The notes beneath the pieces are model-generated. The model was not told the DNA's origin. It was given only the letters and a program-made list of their open reading frames with translations, and ran no database searches. The position numbers were made by a program, and so were the translations under genes. A DNA stretch of 64,000 nt from an uncultured Pelagibacteraceae bacterium (GTDB lineage Bacteria > Pseudomonadota > Alphaproteobacteria > Pelagibacterales > Pelagibacteraceae). Location of the stretch: assembly GCA_902591045.1 (NCBI GenBank), contig CACIZC010000006.1, forward strand, positions 1-64,000, written 5' to 3'. Position 1 is the stretch's first letter. Each line of letters opens with the position of its first letter. This document shows positions 27,692-36,812 of the stretch, in pieces.

Positions 27692-28104
27692 ACAAACTCG
27701 TAATACTGGGTTGCGGTAGTTCCGTTGGATCTCCTTGGATAACCAATTATTGGGGGAATTGTAAAAAAAACAATAAATTAAATGTAAGAACAAGATGTTC
27801 TGCCTTCATTCAAAAAGGAAACTTATCAATTTTAATTGATACTTCTCCCGATATAAAAAAACAAATACTAGACAACAAAATAAAAAACATTGATTATGTT
27901 TTGTATACACACGAACATGCTGATCAGACTAGCGGTATATTTGAACTTAGGCCTTTTTTTTGGAAAAATAAAAAAAAGATTAACGTTTATGCAAATAATA
28001 AAACTCTAAAGGTTTTAAAAAAAAATATGACTACTGTTTTTTTGGTGGACAAGGATATACGCCAATTCTCTATGGAAACCTTATTAAAAATAAATTCACA
28101 TTGA
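27688..28104 (+). CDS. Metallo-beta-lactamase-fold hydrolase (PhnP-like), N-terminal part before a frameshift
   Basis: This frame encodes the N-terminal half of a PhnP/lipB-neighbour-type MBL-fold hydrolase: LGCGSSVGSPWITNYWGNC, IDTSPDIKKQIL and the metal motif THEHADQTSG. The homologous reading continues in the -1 frame from a run of seven T (28037-28043), where FGGQGYTPILYGN joins the downstream frame 28101-28454. Beyond that point this frame gives an unrelated tail of about 20 residues and stops at 28104. The zero-frame codons at the run form T TTT TTG, a slippery heptamer, so ribosomal or transcriptional slippage is possible; a true mutation or a sequencing error is equally possible. Confidence 0.75.
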   Translation: MNKLVILGCGSSVGSPWITNYWGNCKKNNKLNVRTRCSAFIQKGNLSILIDTSPDIKKQILDNKIKNIDYVLYTHEHADQTSGIFELRPFFWKNKKKINVYANNKTLKVLKKNMTTVFLVDKDIRQFSMETLLKINSH

Positions 28105-28454
28105 TTAAAAATAAAAATAAAATTTCCATTAAATCATTCGAGGTGCAGCATGGACAGATAACTTCGTCTGCATATATTTTTGATAAAATTGCTTACATTA
28201 GTGATTGTAATATGATAGCTGATAAAAATTTTTCAAAGCTTAAAAATTTGAATTATTTAATAATCGATTGTTTAAAAATTAACAAACATCCCTCACACTT
28301 TAATTTGGATGAGTCGTTAAAAATTAGTAAGTTTTTAAAGCCAAAAAAAACAATATTAACTAATCTTCATACCGATTTAGATTATGATTTTTTAAAAAAA
28401 AATCTTCCCAAAAACATATTACCTGCCTATGATAAAATGGTAATTAAATTTTAA
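28101..28454 (+). CDS. Metallo-beta-lactamase-fold hydrolase, C-terminal part after the frameshift
   Basis: The C-terminal half of the hydrolase begun at 27688. It has the VQHGQITSSAYIF strand, the metal-ligand aspartate in AYISDCNMI, LIIDCLKINKHPSHFN with the final histidines, and TNLHTDLDYD near the end. The TTG at 28101 is only the first formal start of this frame. Meaningful protein sequence extends upstream to about 28041, which is why I read the two pieces as one gene of about 255 codons interrupted by a single base in a T run, as expected for the tatD-MBL pair in Alphaproteobacteria. Confidence 0.7.
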   Translation: MIKNKNKISIKSFEVQHGQITSSAYIFDKIAYISDCNMIADKNFSKLKNLNYLIIDCLKINKHPSHFNLDESLKISKFLKPKKTILTNLHTDLDYDFLKKNLPKNILPAYDKMVIKF

Positions 28455-28456
28455 AT

Positions 28457-29002
28457 CTATTTTTTCAAAGCCGTTTCTATTGATTTAATAAATTTTTTTG
28501 AAGTAGGGTTCGTCATTGACGTAAATGTTTCAAAAACTTTTCCATTTTTGTCTATTATAATTTTATGAAAGTTCCATTTTGGAACAGAAGAGGATCCGTG
28601 ATTAGCTTCTGCCCATTTATAAAACGGGTGTGCTTCATCACCTTTTACTTGAACTTTTTCTGTCATTGGAAAATTTATTCCAAATTTTGCTTCACAAAAA
28701 GTTTTAACATCAGAATTAGAACCTGGTTCTTGATTAAATGAATTAGAAGGCACTCCAATTACAATTAATCCTTCTTTTTGATATTGCTCCCAAATTTTTT
28801 GCAAATCTTCATATTGTGATGTAAAACCACATCTGCTTGCAACATTTGTCACTACAATGACATTGTTTTTAAATTCTGATAACTTAAGTTCACTTCCGTC
28901 TAAATCTTTAAAGGAAAAGTCATAAGCTAATTTTTCATAATTAGCTTTAGATGATGTCGAAAATAAAGAAATCATAATTAAAAAAAGTATTAATTTTTTC
29001 AT
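28457..29002 (-). CDS. Exported glutathione peroxidase family protein
   Basis: A 181-residue thiol peroxidase with a cleavable signal peptide (about residues 1-20), so it likely reduces peroxides in the periplasm. The peroxidatic cysteine is in NVASRCGFTSQYEDLQ, the conserved glutamine in SFNQEPGS, and the tryptophan-asparagine pair in KWNFHKIIID. These are Cys-type GPx features; the reductant is probably thioredoxin-like, which is an inference from the bacterial family. Its 5' end overlaps the nhaA stop by 4 bp. Confidence 0.9.
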   Translation of the reverse strand: MKKLILFLIMISLFSTSSKANYEKLAYDFSFKDLDGSELKLSEFKNNVIVVTNVASRCGFTSQYEDLQKIWEQYQKEGLIVIGVPSNSFNQEPGSNSDVKTFCEAKFGINFPMTEKVQVKGDEAHPFYKWAEANHGSSSVPKWNFHKIIIDKNGKVFETFTSMTNPTSKKFIKSIETALKK

Positions 29003-30177
29003 TTTTTTGAACTTAATAGTATTAACATGTACCCAAAAATTGTAGATAGCAATGAACCAATTAGCACACCTATTTTTACCCCATCTAGATGCTGAGTTGA
29101 TTCAACAAACGCTAGGTTTCCAACAAATAAACTCATGGTAAAACCTATTCCGGTTAATACACCCACGCCATACAAAGTTATCCAGTCTGCATTGTTTGGC
29201 ATTTCTGCAAATTTGAGTTTTATAGAAACATATGAAAATAAAAAAACTCCAATTTGTTTCCCAATGAACAAACCACACACAATTCCAAGAGGTACTGGGT
29301 TTAACAAGGTTGAAAAACTAATTCCAGCCAATGAAACACCGGCATTAGCAAACGCAAAAATTGGCATAATCCCGAACGCAACATAAGGTGAAATAGCATG
29401 CTCTAATTTTATTAATAAAGAATGTGCGTGGCTTTTTGCATTATCTTTGTGTGGTATTGTTAAGGCTAATAAAACACCTGCAATAGTTGCATGTATTCCT
29501 GAAGCATGTGTAAATTCCCATAAAAATATTCCCACTATTAAATATGGCATAAAGTTTCTAATATTTAATTTGTTAAACACTAAAAGAACAATGATGCAAA
29601 GTAACATCAACACTAAGTATAAAAATTGAACTTGTCCTGAATAAAAAAAAGCAATTATTATTATTGCACCTAAATCATCAATTATGGCAAGAGCTGTAAG
29701 AAAAACTTTTAATGATAGTGGAATTCTTTTTCCTAACAAAGACAAAACACCTAATGAAAAAGCAATATCAGTTGCAGATGGTATGGCCCACCCATTAAGA
29801 GTTACAGGGTCTTTGTAATTAATACCAACATATATTAAAGCAGGAATAAGCATCCCACCGACAGCACCAATTATTGGTAATAAAGCCTGTTTGGGGTTTG
29901 ATAATTCTCCCTGAATAAATTCTCTTTTAATTTCCAAAGTAACTAAAAAAAAGAAAATTGCCATTAAAACATCGTTTATCCAGTGCAATATACTTAGATC
30001 AATTGCAAACTTTCCTATACCTAAACGAAAATGGGTATTTAAAATATCTTTATAATAAACATTTAGGTCAGTGTTGCTAACTATTAAAGCAATAATTGCT
30101 GCAAACAAAAGAACAAGACCTGATGCCGCTTCTAATTTAAAAAACCACTTAAATGGTCTAGAAATATATTGTATCAT
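28999..30177 (-). CDS. nhaA: Na+/H+ antiporter NhaA
   Basis: An inner-membrane antiporter that expels Na+ in exchange for H+, fitting a marine cell. The 392-residue protein has about 12 hydrophobic segments and the ion-binding double aspartate in ALAIIDDLGAIIIIAFFYS, plus PSATDIAFSLGVLSLLG and the C-terminal GIGFTMSLFVGNLAF block. It is complete. Its start codon lies just 15 bp from the start of the divergent GT2 gene, so promoter elements of each must lie inside the other gene. Confidence 0.96.
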   Translation of the reverse strand: MIQYISRPFKWFFKLEAASGLVLLFAAIIALIVSNTDLNVYYKDILNTHFRLGIGKFAIDLSILHWINDVLMAIFFFLVTLEIKREFIQGELSNPKQALLPIIGAVGGMLIPALIYVGINYKDPVTLNGWAIPSATDIAFSLGVLSLLGKRIPLSLKVFLTALAIIDDLGAIIIIAFFYSGQVQFLYLVLMLLCIIVLLVFNKLNIRNFMPYLIVGIFLWEFTHASGIHATIAGVLLALTIPHKDNAKSHAHSLLIKLEHAISPYVAFGIMPIFAFANAGVSLAGISFSTLLNPVPLGIVCGLFIGKQIGVFLFSYVSIKLKFAEMPNNADWITLYGVGVLTGIGFTMSLFVGNLAFVESTQHLDGVKIGVLIGSLLSTIFGYMLILLSSKK

Positions 30178-30192
30178 TGCAATAATCTTTTT

Positions 30193-31059
30193 ATGAAATT
30201 GAATGTTTCCCTATATATACCTGTATACAACGGAGAAAGTACAATTGAAAGTGTTTTAAAGAGCACATTTAAACTTCATCCAGGTCCAGATGAAGTAATA
30301 GTTGTCAATGACGGATCTACCGATAGAACGTTAGAAATTTTAAAAAAGTATGAGAATAAAATAAATATAATAATAAACAAAAACAATAAAGGTCTTGGAT
30401 ATTCAAGAAATCTAGCAATTTCGAATTCAAAAAATAATTTGATAGCCTCTCTCGATGCCGATGTCGAACCAGAGCCTGAATGGCTGTCAAAACTTTATGA
30501 AACACAAAAAAAATTCAATAGCGCAATATGTGGTGCTAGACTGTTAGAAAAATATAAAAATAAAAACATTTATAATATGTGGAGGCACATTCATGGCTCA
30601 CAAAATCCTTTTGGTATAAAAGTTATAGAAAATTTAGGTGATACAATTAGCGGTTCCAATACCTTGCTCAGTAAAAAAATTTGGTTAGAGATTGGGGGCT
30701 ATGAAGACAAATACAGAACTAATGGAGAAGACGTTTCTTATTGCAGAAAATTAGTTATATCAAAACATAAAATTTCTTATAACGGACTGGTTTATTGTAA
30801 TCATCTACAAAACGACAATCTTAGATCATTATGTAATAGAGCTAGAAGAGCATACGTTTATGGCGCAGGTTTAAAAGAACCTACTTTATTAAGATTTCTA
30901 CAAAGATCGATTAGGCATTTTAAGTATTTTATTATTTTTAGTTTAAAGGATATTAAAAGTTTAAGATTTTTATTAATTTATATTAATTTAATGATGTTTT
31001 TTAATCATTTAATCAAAGAATTCTTAGCAGTTGTTTACGGTAAAAAAGATTATATTTAA
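30193..31059 (+). CDS. Family 2 glycosyltransferase
   Basis: A 288-residue inverting sugar transferase. The N-terminal GT-A domain begins [17 protein letters not shown], with the [13 protein letters not shown] nucleotide-sugar motif and the metal-binding [22 protein letters not shown] supplies the family's acceptor-side acidic motif. A hydrophobic C-terminal stretch may attach it to the membrane. I use the ATG at 30193 and not the TTG at 30169, which would overlap the nhaA coding start. Substrate unknown; cell-surface polysaccharide is likely. Confidence 0.85.
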   Translation: MKLNVSLYIPVYNGESTIESVLKSTFKLHPGPDEVIVVNDGSTDRTLEILKKYENKINIIINKNNKGLGYSRNLAISNSKNNLIASLDADVEPEPEWLSKLYETQKKFNSAICGARLLEKYKNKNIYNMWRHIHGSQNPFGIKVIENLGDTISGSNTLLSKKIWLEIGGYEDKYRTNGEDVSYCRKLVISKHKISYNGLVYCNHLQNDNLRSLCNRARRAYVYGAGLKEPTLLRFLQRSIRHFKYFIIFSLKDIKSLRFLLIYINLMMFFNHLIKEFLAVVYGKKDYI

Positions 31060-31066
31060 CTTTCAA

Positions 31067-31095
31067 TTGCTTATAATTGATCTTTAATTTATAAA
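31067..31095 (+). promoter_or_regulatory. Sigma-70-type promoter ahead of tRNA-Pro and the DMSP cluster
   Basis: TTGCTT (31067-31072), a spacer of exactly 17 bp, then TATAAA (31090-31095). The predicted start lies about 5 bp before tRNA-Pro (31107). Because only 15 bp separate the tRNA from the next gene, read-through from this promoter could drive the whole cluster 31199-38691. Confidence 0.6.
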
Positions 31096-31106
31096 AACAA
31101 GCAACT

Positions 31107-31183
<77 letters not shown>

Positions 31184-31198
31184 TTTTATTTAGATATA

Positions 31199-33421
31199 AT
31201 GAATATTAATAAAGTTGTTATTATAGGATCAGGAACTATGGGTAGTGGGATCGCTGCTCATTTGTGTAACGCTAATGTTCCTGTAGTATTACTCGATTTA
31301 AAAACTGAGATTGCTGAAAAAGCAAAAGAAAAAATATTAAAATCACGTCCACCATTATTATTTGAAAAATCTAAAATTAACAGTCTTAAAATTGGAAATA
31401 TATCTGATGATTTTGAAAATATTTCAGATGCTGATTGGGTTATTGAAGCAGTCATAGAAAGAATAGATATAAAACATAAGATTTATGAACAAATATTCAA
31501 GAAAAGAAAAAAAGATTCCATAGTCTCCTCAAATACATCGACAATACCTTTAAAAATTCTTTCTCAAAAATTATCAAAATCAGATAAAAAAGATTTTTGC
31601 ATAACACATTTTTTTAATCCAGTTCGATACATGGGATTACTTGAAATTGTCAGAGAAGAGTTAAATGATAAAAATAAAATTGATTTATTAAAAAAATTTT
31701 GTGAAAGCAAACTAGGCAAAGGTGTGATTATATGTGGAGATACACCTGGATTTTTAGGCAATAGGGTAGGAGTTTACGCGATGCAAATTGCTATGACAGA
31801 AGCAATTAAAATGAATTTGTCAGTGGAAGAAGCTGATGCAGTTTTTGGAAGACCAATGGGTATACCAAAAACAGGAGTTTTTGCTTTATATGATTTGATC
31901 GGCATAGATTTAATGTCCGATGTATTAAAAAGTTTTAGAAAAGAATTGTCTGAAAAAGATGCATTTCAAAAAGTAGCTCAAGACATTCCAATAATACAAA
32001 AATTAATTGAAACTGGCTATACAGGCCGAAAAGGCAAAGGGGGATTTTATAGAATTAATAAATCTGATGGTAAAAAAATTTTAGAGGCTTTTGATTTAAA
32101 TAAGAATGAATATTTTCCTTCAAAAAAAATTGATCTACAAATAAAAAAAGTTAATTTATTAGAATTGATTAATAGAAATGACAAATATGGTAAGTATGCT
32201 TGGTCTGTAATTTCAAAAATAATTTTATATTCTTCATCATTAGTTCCAAAAATAACTAAAGAGTATAATGATATAGATGAAGCTTTAAGACTTGGATTTA
32301 ATTGGTCCATGGGTCCTTTTGAAATGCTCGAGTCTATAGGCCTTGATAATTTTTTCTCTAAAATTGGAAACATAGAGAGCAATCCTTTTTTAGACAATTT
32401 GAAAAAGAATAGTTCAAAGAAATTTTATGATGAAAGACAAAAATATACAAACATTGAGACATTAGCGAAAATAAAAAAATTAGTAGTAAAAATAGATAAA
32501 AATGATTCAGCTGAAATTTTTAGATTTAATGATTTTAATATAGTTGAGTTTAATACTAAAGCGAATGCTTTAGATTATAATTCAATGGATGCATTAATGA
32601 AAGCTACAGACAAACCATTAATTATTATTAATGAAAGCATGCAGTTTTCTGCTGGCGTGAATTTGAACTACGTCATGGAGTTTATTCAAAAGAAAGATTT
32701 GAAATCGGTTGAAAAATTTATCAAATATTTTCAAAAAACATGTAAGCATTTAAAATACTGCAAAAATCCAGTTATATCAGCACCTTCAGGATTGGCATTA
32801 GGTGGGGGAGAGGAAGTTTTGTTGCAGAGTAATTATGTTGTGTCTCATACTAATATAGTCATGGGTCTAGTAGAAACATTAGTTGGATTGGTCCCAGCAG
32901 GAGGCGGATGTAAAGAACTGTTGTGGAGATGGACACAAACCAATCAAGCTAAAAATGATCCTGATTTTGCTCCATTGAAAGTTTTTGATATAATTGGTTA
33001 TGCTAAAACAGCTTCATCACCACAGGAAGCAAAGCCTTTGTTGTTTTTAGACTCAAACCATGAAGTGATAATTAATAGAAACAATCTTTTACCTTCTGCA
33101 AGAGCTTTTATCAAAAATAATAAAGATTTACCTCCTCCAAAACAATGTAAATTTAAATTATCAGGAAAAAAAGTGAGAGAAAAAATGAAAAAGATTCTCG
33201 AAGACTTATATGATAATAAAAAAATCTTAGATCATGGTATGGAAGTTGGTAAAGAATTAGCATATGTTTTAAGCGGAGGAGATACTGATTTACATAAAGA
33301 AGTAAGCGAAGATCAAATGTATAAACTAGAATTAGATAGTTTTATGAAATTAATTGAAACAGAGAAAACTCAAAAAAGAATTACACATACATTAAAAACA
33401 GGAAAACCATTAGTAAATTAA
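31199..33421 (+). CDS. Bifunctional 3-hydroxyacyl-CoA dehydrogenase/enoyl-CoA hydratase, FadN-type domain order
   Basis: A 740-residue two-activity protein. The N-terminal half is a 3-hydroxyacyl-CoA dehydrogenase: NAD-binding GSGTMGSG (residues 10-17), SSNTSTIPL, THFFNPVRYM and TPGFLGNRVG. The C-terminal part (about 430-620) is a crotonase fold with SAGVNLNY, ALGGGEEVLL and GLVETLVGLVPAGGG, which supply the oxyanion-hole and likely catalytic glutamates. This order (dehydrogenase first) is as in Bacillus FadN and is the reverse of FadB/FadJ. It leads an operon with acyl-CoA dehydrogenase, ligase, hydrolase and dmdA but no thiolase. I infer that it may hydrate methylthioacryloyl-CoA or acryloyl-CoA; general fatty-acid oxidation is the alternative. 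Confidence 0.85.
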   Translation: MNINKVVIIGSGTMGSGIAAHLCNANVPVVLLDLKTEIAEKAKEKILKSRPPLLFEKSKINSLKIGNISDDFENISDADWVIEAVIERIDIKHKIYEQIFKKRKKDSIVSSNTSTIPLKILSQKLSKSDKKDFCITHFFNPVRYMGLLEIVREELNDKNKIDLLKKFCESKLGKGVIICGDTPGFLGNRVGVYAMQIAMTEAIKMNLSVEEADAVFGRPMGIPKTGVFALYDLIGIDLMSDVLKSFRKELSEKDAFQKVAQDIPIIQKLIETGYTGRKGKGGFYRINKSDGKKILEAFDLNKNEYFPSKKIDLQIKKVNLLELINRNDKYGKYAWSVISKIILYSSSLVPKITKEYNDIDEALRLGFNWSMGPFEMLESIGLDNFFSKIGNIESNPFLDNLKKNSSKKFYDERQKYTNIETLAKIKKLVVKIDKNDSAEIFRFNDFNIVEFNTKANALDYNSMDALMKATDKPLIIINESMQFSAGVNLNYVMEFIQKKDLKSVEKFIKYFQKTCKHLKYCKNPVISAPSGLALGGGEEVLLQSNYVVSHTNIVMGLVETLVGLVPAGGGCKELLWRWTQTNQAKNDPDFAPLKVFDIIGYAKTASSPQEAKPLLFLDSNHEVIINRNNLLPSARAFIKNNKDLPPPKQCKFKLSGKKVREKMKKILEDLYDNKKILDHGMEVGKELAYVLSGGDTDLHKEVSEDQMYKLELDSFMKLIETEKTQKRITHTLKTGKPLVN

Positions 33422-35182
33422 ATGACCATATATAATGCACCAGTTGAAGAAATGATGTTTTTATTTAATCATTTAAAAGATAATAAAAACTACAACGAAA
33501 TAGAAAAATATAAAGAAATCAACTCAGATTTGGTTAAGGATATATTAGATCAGGCAGCAAAAATTAATAAGGAAATTATTTTGCCTCTTGCAAAAATTGG
33601 TGATGAAAAACCATGTGTTTATGAAAATGGAATTGTGAGATCGCCACCTGGTTACAAAGAGGCATACAAAAAATTTATCGAAGATGGATGGACATCATTA
33701 TCTTGCGACCCAAAATACGGCGGGCAGGGAATGCCGAAAACAGTGAGTACCTTTTTTGAGGAAATGCTTTCATCTTCTAGCTTGTCATTTAAATTATATA
33801 GTGAACTAAGTATAGGTGCATACAATTGTATTATTCACCACGCAGATCAAAAAATAAAGGATAAATTTCTTCCTAAAATTGTAGAAGGAAAATGGAGTGG
33901 CACAATGTGTTTGACAGAGTCTCATTGTGGAACTGATCTAGGTCTATTAAAAACAAAGGCGATAAAACAGAATGATAATTCATATAAAATTTCAGGTCAA
34001 AAAATATTTATTACATCAGGAGACCATGATTTAACAGAAAATATAATTCATTTAGTTTTAGCTAGAATTCCAGGATCTCCTTCTGGAACAAAAGGCATTA
34101 GTTTATTTTTAGTACCAAAGTTTATTGTTAACAATGACGGTTCAACAGGTTCTAGAAATGGAGTTAATACGGCATCTATCGAAACAAAAATGGGAATAAA
34201 AGGCTCACCAACTTGCGTTTTGAATTTTGAAAATGCAACGGGATATTTGATTGGAACAGAAAATAAAGGTTTAAGCTCAATGTTTACAATGATGAACTTA
34301 GAAAGAATAGTTGTTGGAATTCAAGGTCTTGGAATTTCCGAAACGGCTTACCAGAATGCTCTTGCTTATGCAAAAGAAAGGAAACAGGGGAAAGCCAATA
34401 ATAGCAAAAACAAGGAAGCCGATTTAATAATTAAGCATGCTGATATAAGAAGAAGCTTAATGAATATGAAGTCATTAACTGAAGGTAAAAGATCGCTTGC
34501 TTTTTGGGTTTCACAACTAATTGATGTTAGCCTGAATCATTCTGACAAAAAAGTTAAAAATTCTGCAAGTGATTTGGTTTCTTTAATGACTCCGGTAATA
34601 AAATCATTCTTTACTGATATAGGAATGGAAATAACTAATGACGCAATTCAAGTATTTGGAGGATACGGTTATACAAAAGATCAGGGAATAGAACAGCTGT
34701 TTAGAGATAATAGAATAACGCCAATTTATGAAGGAACAAATTCTGTTCAAGCTATAGACTTAGTTTATAGAAAAATTTTGAATAATAAAATTTTTGAAAA
34801 ATATATTTCTAACCTGAATGATGAAATTAAACTTTGTGTTAAAAATAAAAATTTATCCATATTTGCTGGAAAATTAGAAAAGTATATTGAGTTACTAATG
34901 AATTTTACCTCATGGCTTAAAGAAAAATACAATACTTCAAAAGACGATGTTAGTTCAGCTTGCAATGATTATCTAAAAGTATTTGGCTACGTTTCTTTAG
35001 GCTATACATGGTTGAAAATATTAAGGATTAGCCATGAAAAATTACAGGTTAATAGAGAATTTTTTGAAGATAAAATCAACACAGCCGCCTTTTATTTTGA
35101 TAAAATCTTACCAAGAGTTCAGTCCCACTATATTTCAGCTATTAGTGGTAGTGAAAACATTATGAAGACAAAATTTAATTAA
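33422..35182 (+). CDS. dmdC: Acyl-CoA dehydrogenase, candidate DmdC (methylmercaptopropionyl-CoA dehydrogenase)
   Basis: A flavoprotein of 586 residues that introduces an alpha-beta double bond in an acyl-CoA. It starts YNAPVEEMMFLF, typical of the long AcdE/DmdC-like subfamily. It has MCLTESHCGTDLG and FITSGDHD in the FAD-binding core, VFGGYGY near the adenine side, and IYEGTNSVQAIDLV with the catalytic glutamate. Length and motifs fit DmdC (about 595), the enzyme making methylthioacryloyl-CoA in DMSP demethylation. The start abuts the previous stop and the next gene starts 1 bp later. DmdC identity rests on the neighbourhood with dmdA; an acyl-CoA dehydrogenase for short fatty acids remains possible. 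Confidence 0.75.
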   Translation: MTIYNAPVEEMMFLFNHLKDNKNYNEIEKYKEINSDLVKDILDQAAKINKEIILPLAKIGDEKPCVYENGIVRSPPGYKEAYKKFIEDGWTSLSCDPKYGGQGMPKTVSTFFEEMLSSSSLSFKLYSELSIGAYNCIIHHADQKIKDKFLPKIVEGKWSGTMCLTESHCGTDLGLLKTKAIKQNDNSYKISGQKIFITSGDHDLTENIIHLVLARIPGSPSGTKGISLFLVPKFIVNNDGSTGSRNGVNTASIETKMGIKGSPTCVLNFENATGYLIGTENKGLSSMFTMMNLERIVVGIQGLGISETAYQNALAYAKERKQGKANNSKNKEADLIIKHADIRRSLMNMKSLTEGKRSLAFWVSQLIDVSLNHSDKKVKNSASDLVSLMTPVIKSFFTDIGMEITNDAIQVFGGYGYTKDQGIEQLFRDNRITPIYEGTNSVQAIDLVYRKILNNKIFEKYISNLNDEIKLCVKNKNLSIFAGKLEKYIELLMNFTSWLKEKYNTSKDDVSSACNDYLKVFGYVSLGYTWLKILRISHEKLQVNREFFEDKINTAAFYFDKILPRVQSHYISAISGSENIMKTKFN

Positions 35183-35183
35183 A

Positions 35184-36812
35184 ATGAGTCATTATAATAA
35201 CAACTTAGATAAAAATAATGCGAACTATGTTCCGTTAACTCCTATAACTTTTTTGGAAAGAACAAAAGATATTTATCCAAATTATGAAGCTATAATTTAT
35301 AAGAATCGAACTTATACTTGGCGAGAAGTTTACGATCGTTCTATAAGATTTGCTAGTTCTTTGGAAAAAAATGGAATTAAACCAGGAGACACAGTATCTA
35401 TTATGGCAGCCAATACTCCTGAATTATTTGAGGCTCATTATTCTGTTCCAATGACTGGTGCGGTCTTAAATACTATTAACACAAGGCTAGATACAAAAAC
35501 GGTAGCCTACATATTAAAACATGCTGATACCAAAGCCCTTATTGTAGATAGACAATTTTCTCCTGTTGTAAAAAAAGCTCTAGATGATTTGGGGAGAAAA
35601 ATTTTAATTATCGATATAATTGATAAACAAGTAGATTTAAAGGATACAGAAAAAATAGGAGACTTTGAGTACGAAGATTTTTTGAAAAAAGGGGATATAA
35701 ATTATGTTTGGAAAAGACCAAAAGATGAATGGCAAGCAATTTCACTAAATTATACATCAGGCACAACTGGAAATCCAAAAGGTGTTGTTTATCATCACAG
35801 GGGATCATATTTGATGGCAACAGGCAGTGCAGTAGCATGGAATATGCCAAACCGTTTAAATTTTTTATATACAGTTCCTATGTTTCATTGTAATGGGTGG
35901 TGTTACCCGTGGACTCTTGCCATGCTCCATGCTCGAGTAATATGTATTAGAAATATTAGAGCTAAAGAGATTTTTGATTTAATAGACCAGCATAAGATAA
36001 CTCATTTTGGTGGCGCTCCAATCATTTTAAATATGTTGGCTAGTGCACCAAAAGACGAACAAAAAGAATTAAAACATAAAGTTTATGTTTTAACAGCAGC
36101 TGCACCTCCACCAAGTATTATTTTTAAAAAAATGAAAAAATTAGGCTTTGAAGTTATGCATGTTTACGGTTTGACAGAAACTTATGGACATATTTTACAG
36201 TGTGCTTGGAACAATGAATGGGAAAATTTAAAAGAAGATGAAAAAGCAGATATTAGCGCACGACAGGGAGTACGTTACCCAAATACGGAGGATGTTCAAG
36301 TAATGGATCCTGAAAATATGAAAAAAGTTCCTAGAGATGGAAAAACCATAGGGGAAATAATGATAAGAGGAAATGTTGTAATGAAAGGATATTTTAAAGA
36401 CAAAGAGGCAACAGAAAAATCTATGAAAGGTGGCTGGTTTCATTCTGGAGATTTAGCTGTAATGCATCCAGATGGTTACATACAAATAAAAGACAGATCT
36501 AAAGATATAATTATTTCTGGGGGAGAAAATATTTCTTCAATAGAAATTGAAAACACAATAGCAAAGCACCCTTCGGTTTCTCTTGCCGCAGTTGTCGCAA
36601 AACCAGACGAAAAATGGGGAGAAACACCATGTGCTTTTGTTGAGTTAGCTCCAAAGCAAAAAAGCACAGAAGAAGAAATAATAAAATTTTGTAGAGAAAC
36701 TTTAGCTGGATTTAAAATTCCAAAAAAAATAGTATTTGGTGAATTACCAAAAACATCTACAGGAAAAATAAAAAAATTTGAACTCAGAAAAAAGGCTAAG
36801 GATATAAATTGA
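35184..36812 (+). CDS. dmdB: Acyl-CoA ligase, candidate DmdB (methylmercaptopropionate-CoA ligase)
   Basis: An AMP-forming acyl-CoA synthetase of 542 residues. The ATP motif is LNYTSGTTGNPKGVVYHHRG (P-loop), followed by VYGLTETYG, GWFHSGDLAVMHPDGYIQIKDR and, at the C-terminus, TSTGKIKKFELR with the catalytic lysine. The size and overall pattern match DmdB-type medium-chain ligases. It sits between the acyl-CoA dehydrogenase and the hydrolase/dmdA pair, so activation of the demethylation product MMPA to its CoA ester is the natural role. A ligase of the fatty acid type would look much the same from sequence alone. Confidence 0.75.
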   Translation: MSHYNNNLDKNNANYVPLTPITFLERTKDIYPNYEAIIYKNRTYTWREVYDRSIRFASSLEKNGIKPGDTVSIMAANTPELFEAHYSVPMTGAVLNTINTRLDTKTVAYILKHADTKALIVDRQFSPVVKKALDDLGRKILIIDIIDKQVDLKDTEKIGDFEYEDFLKKGDINYVWKRPKDEWQAISLNYTSGTTGNPKGVVYHHRGSYLMATGSAVAWNMPNRLNFLYTVPMFHCNGWCYPWTLAMLHARVICIRNIRAKEIFDLIDQHKITHFGGAPIILNMLASAPKDEQKELKHKVYVLTAAAPPPSIIFKKMKKLGFEVMHVYGLTETYGHILQCAWNNEWENLKEDEKADISARQGVRYPNTEDVQVMDPENMKKVPRDGKTIGEIMIRGNVVMKGYFKDKEATEKSMKGGWFHSGDLAVMHPDGYIQIKDRSKDIIISGGENISSIEIENTIAKHPSVSLAAVVAKPDEKWGETPCAFVELAPKQKSTEEEIIKFCRETLAGFKIPKKIVFGELPKTSTGKIKKFELRKKAKDIN

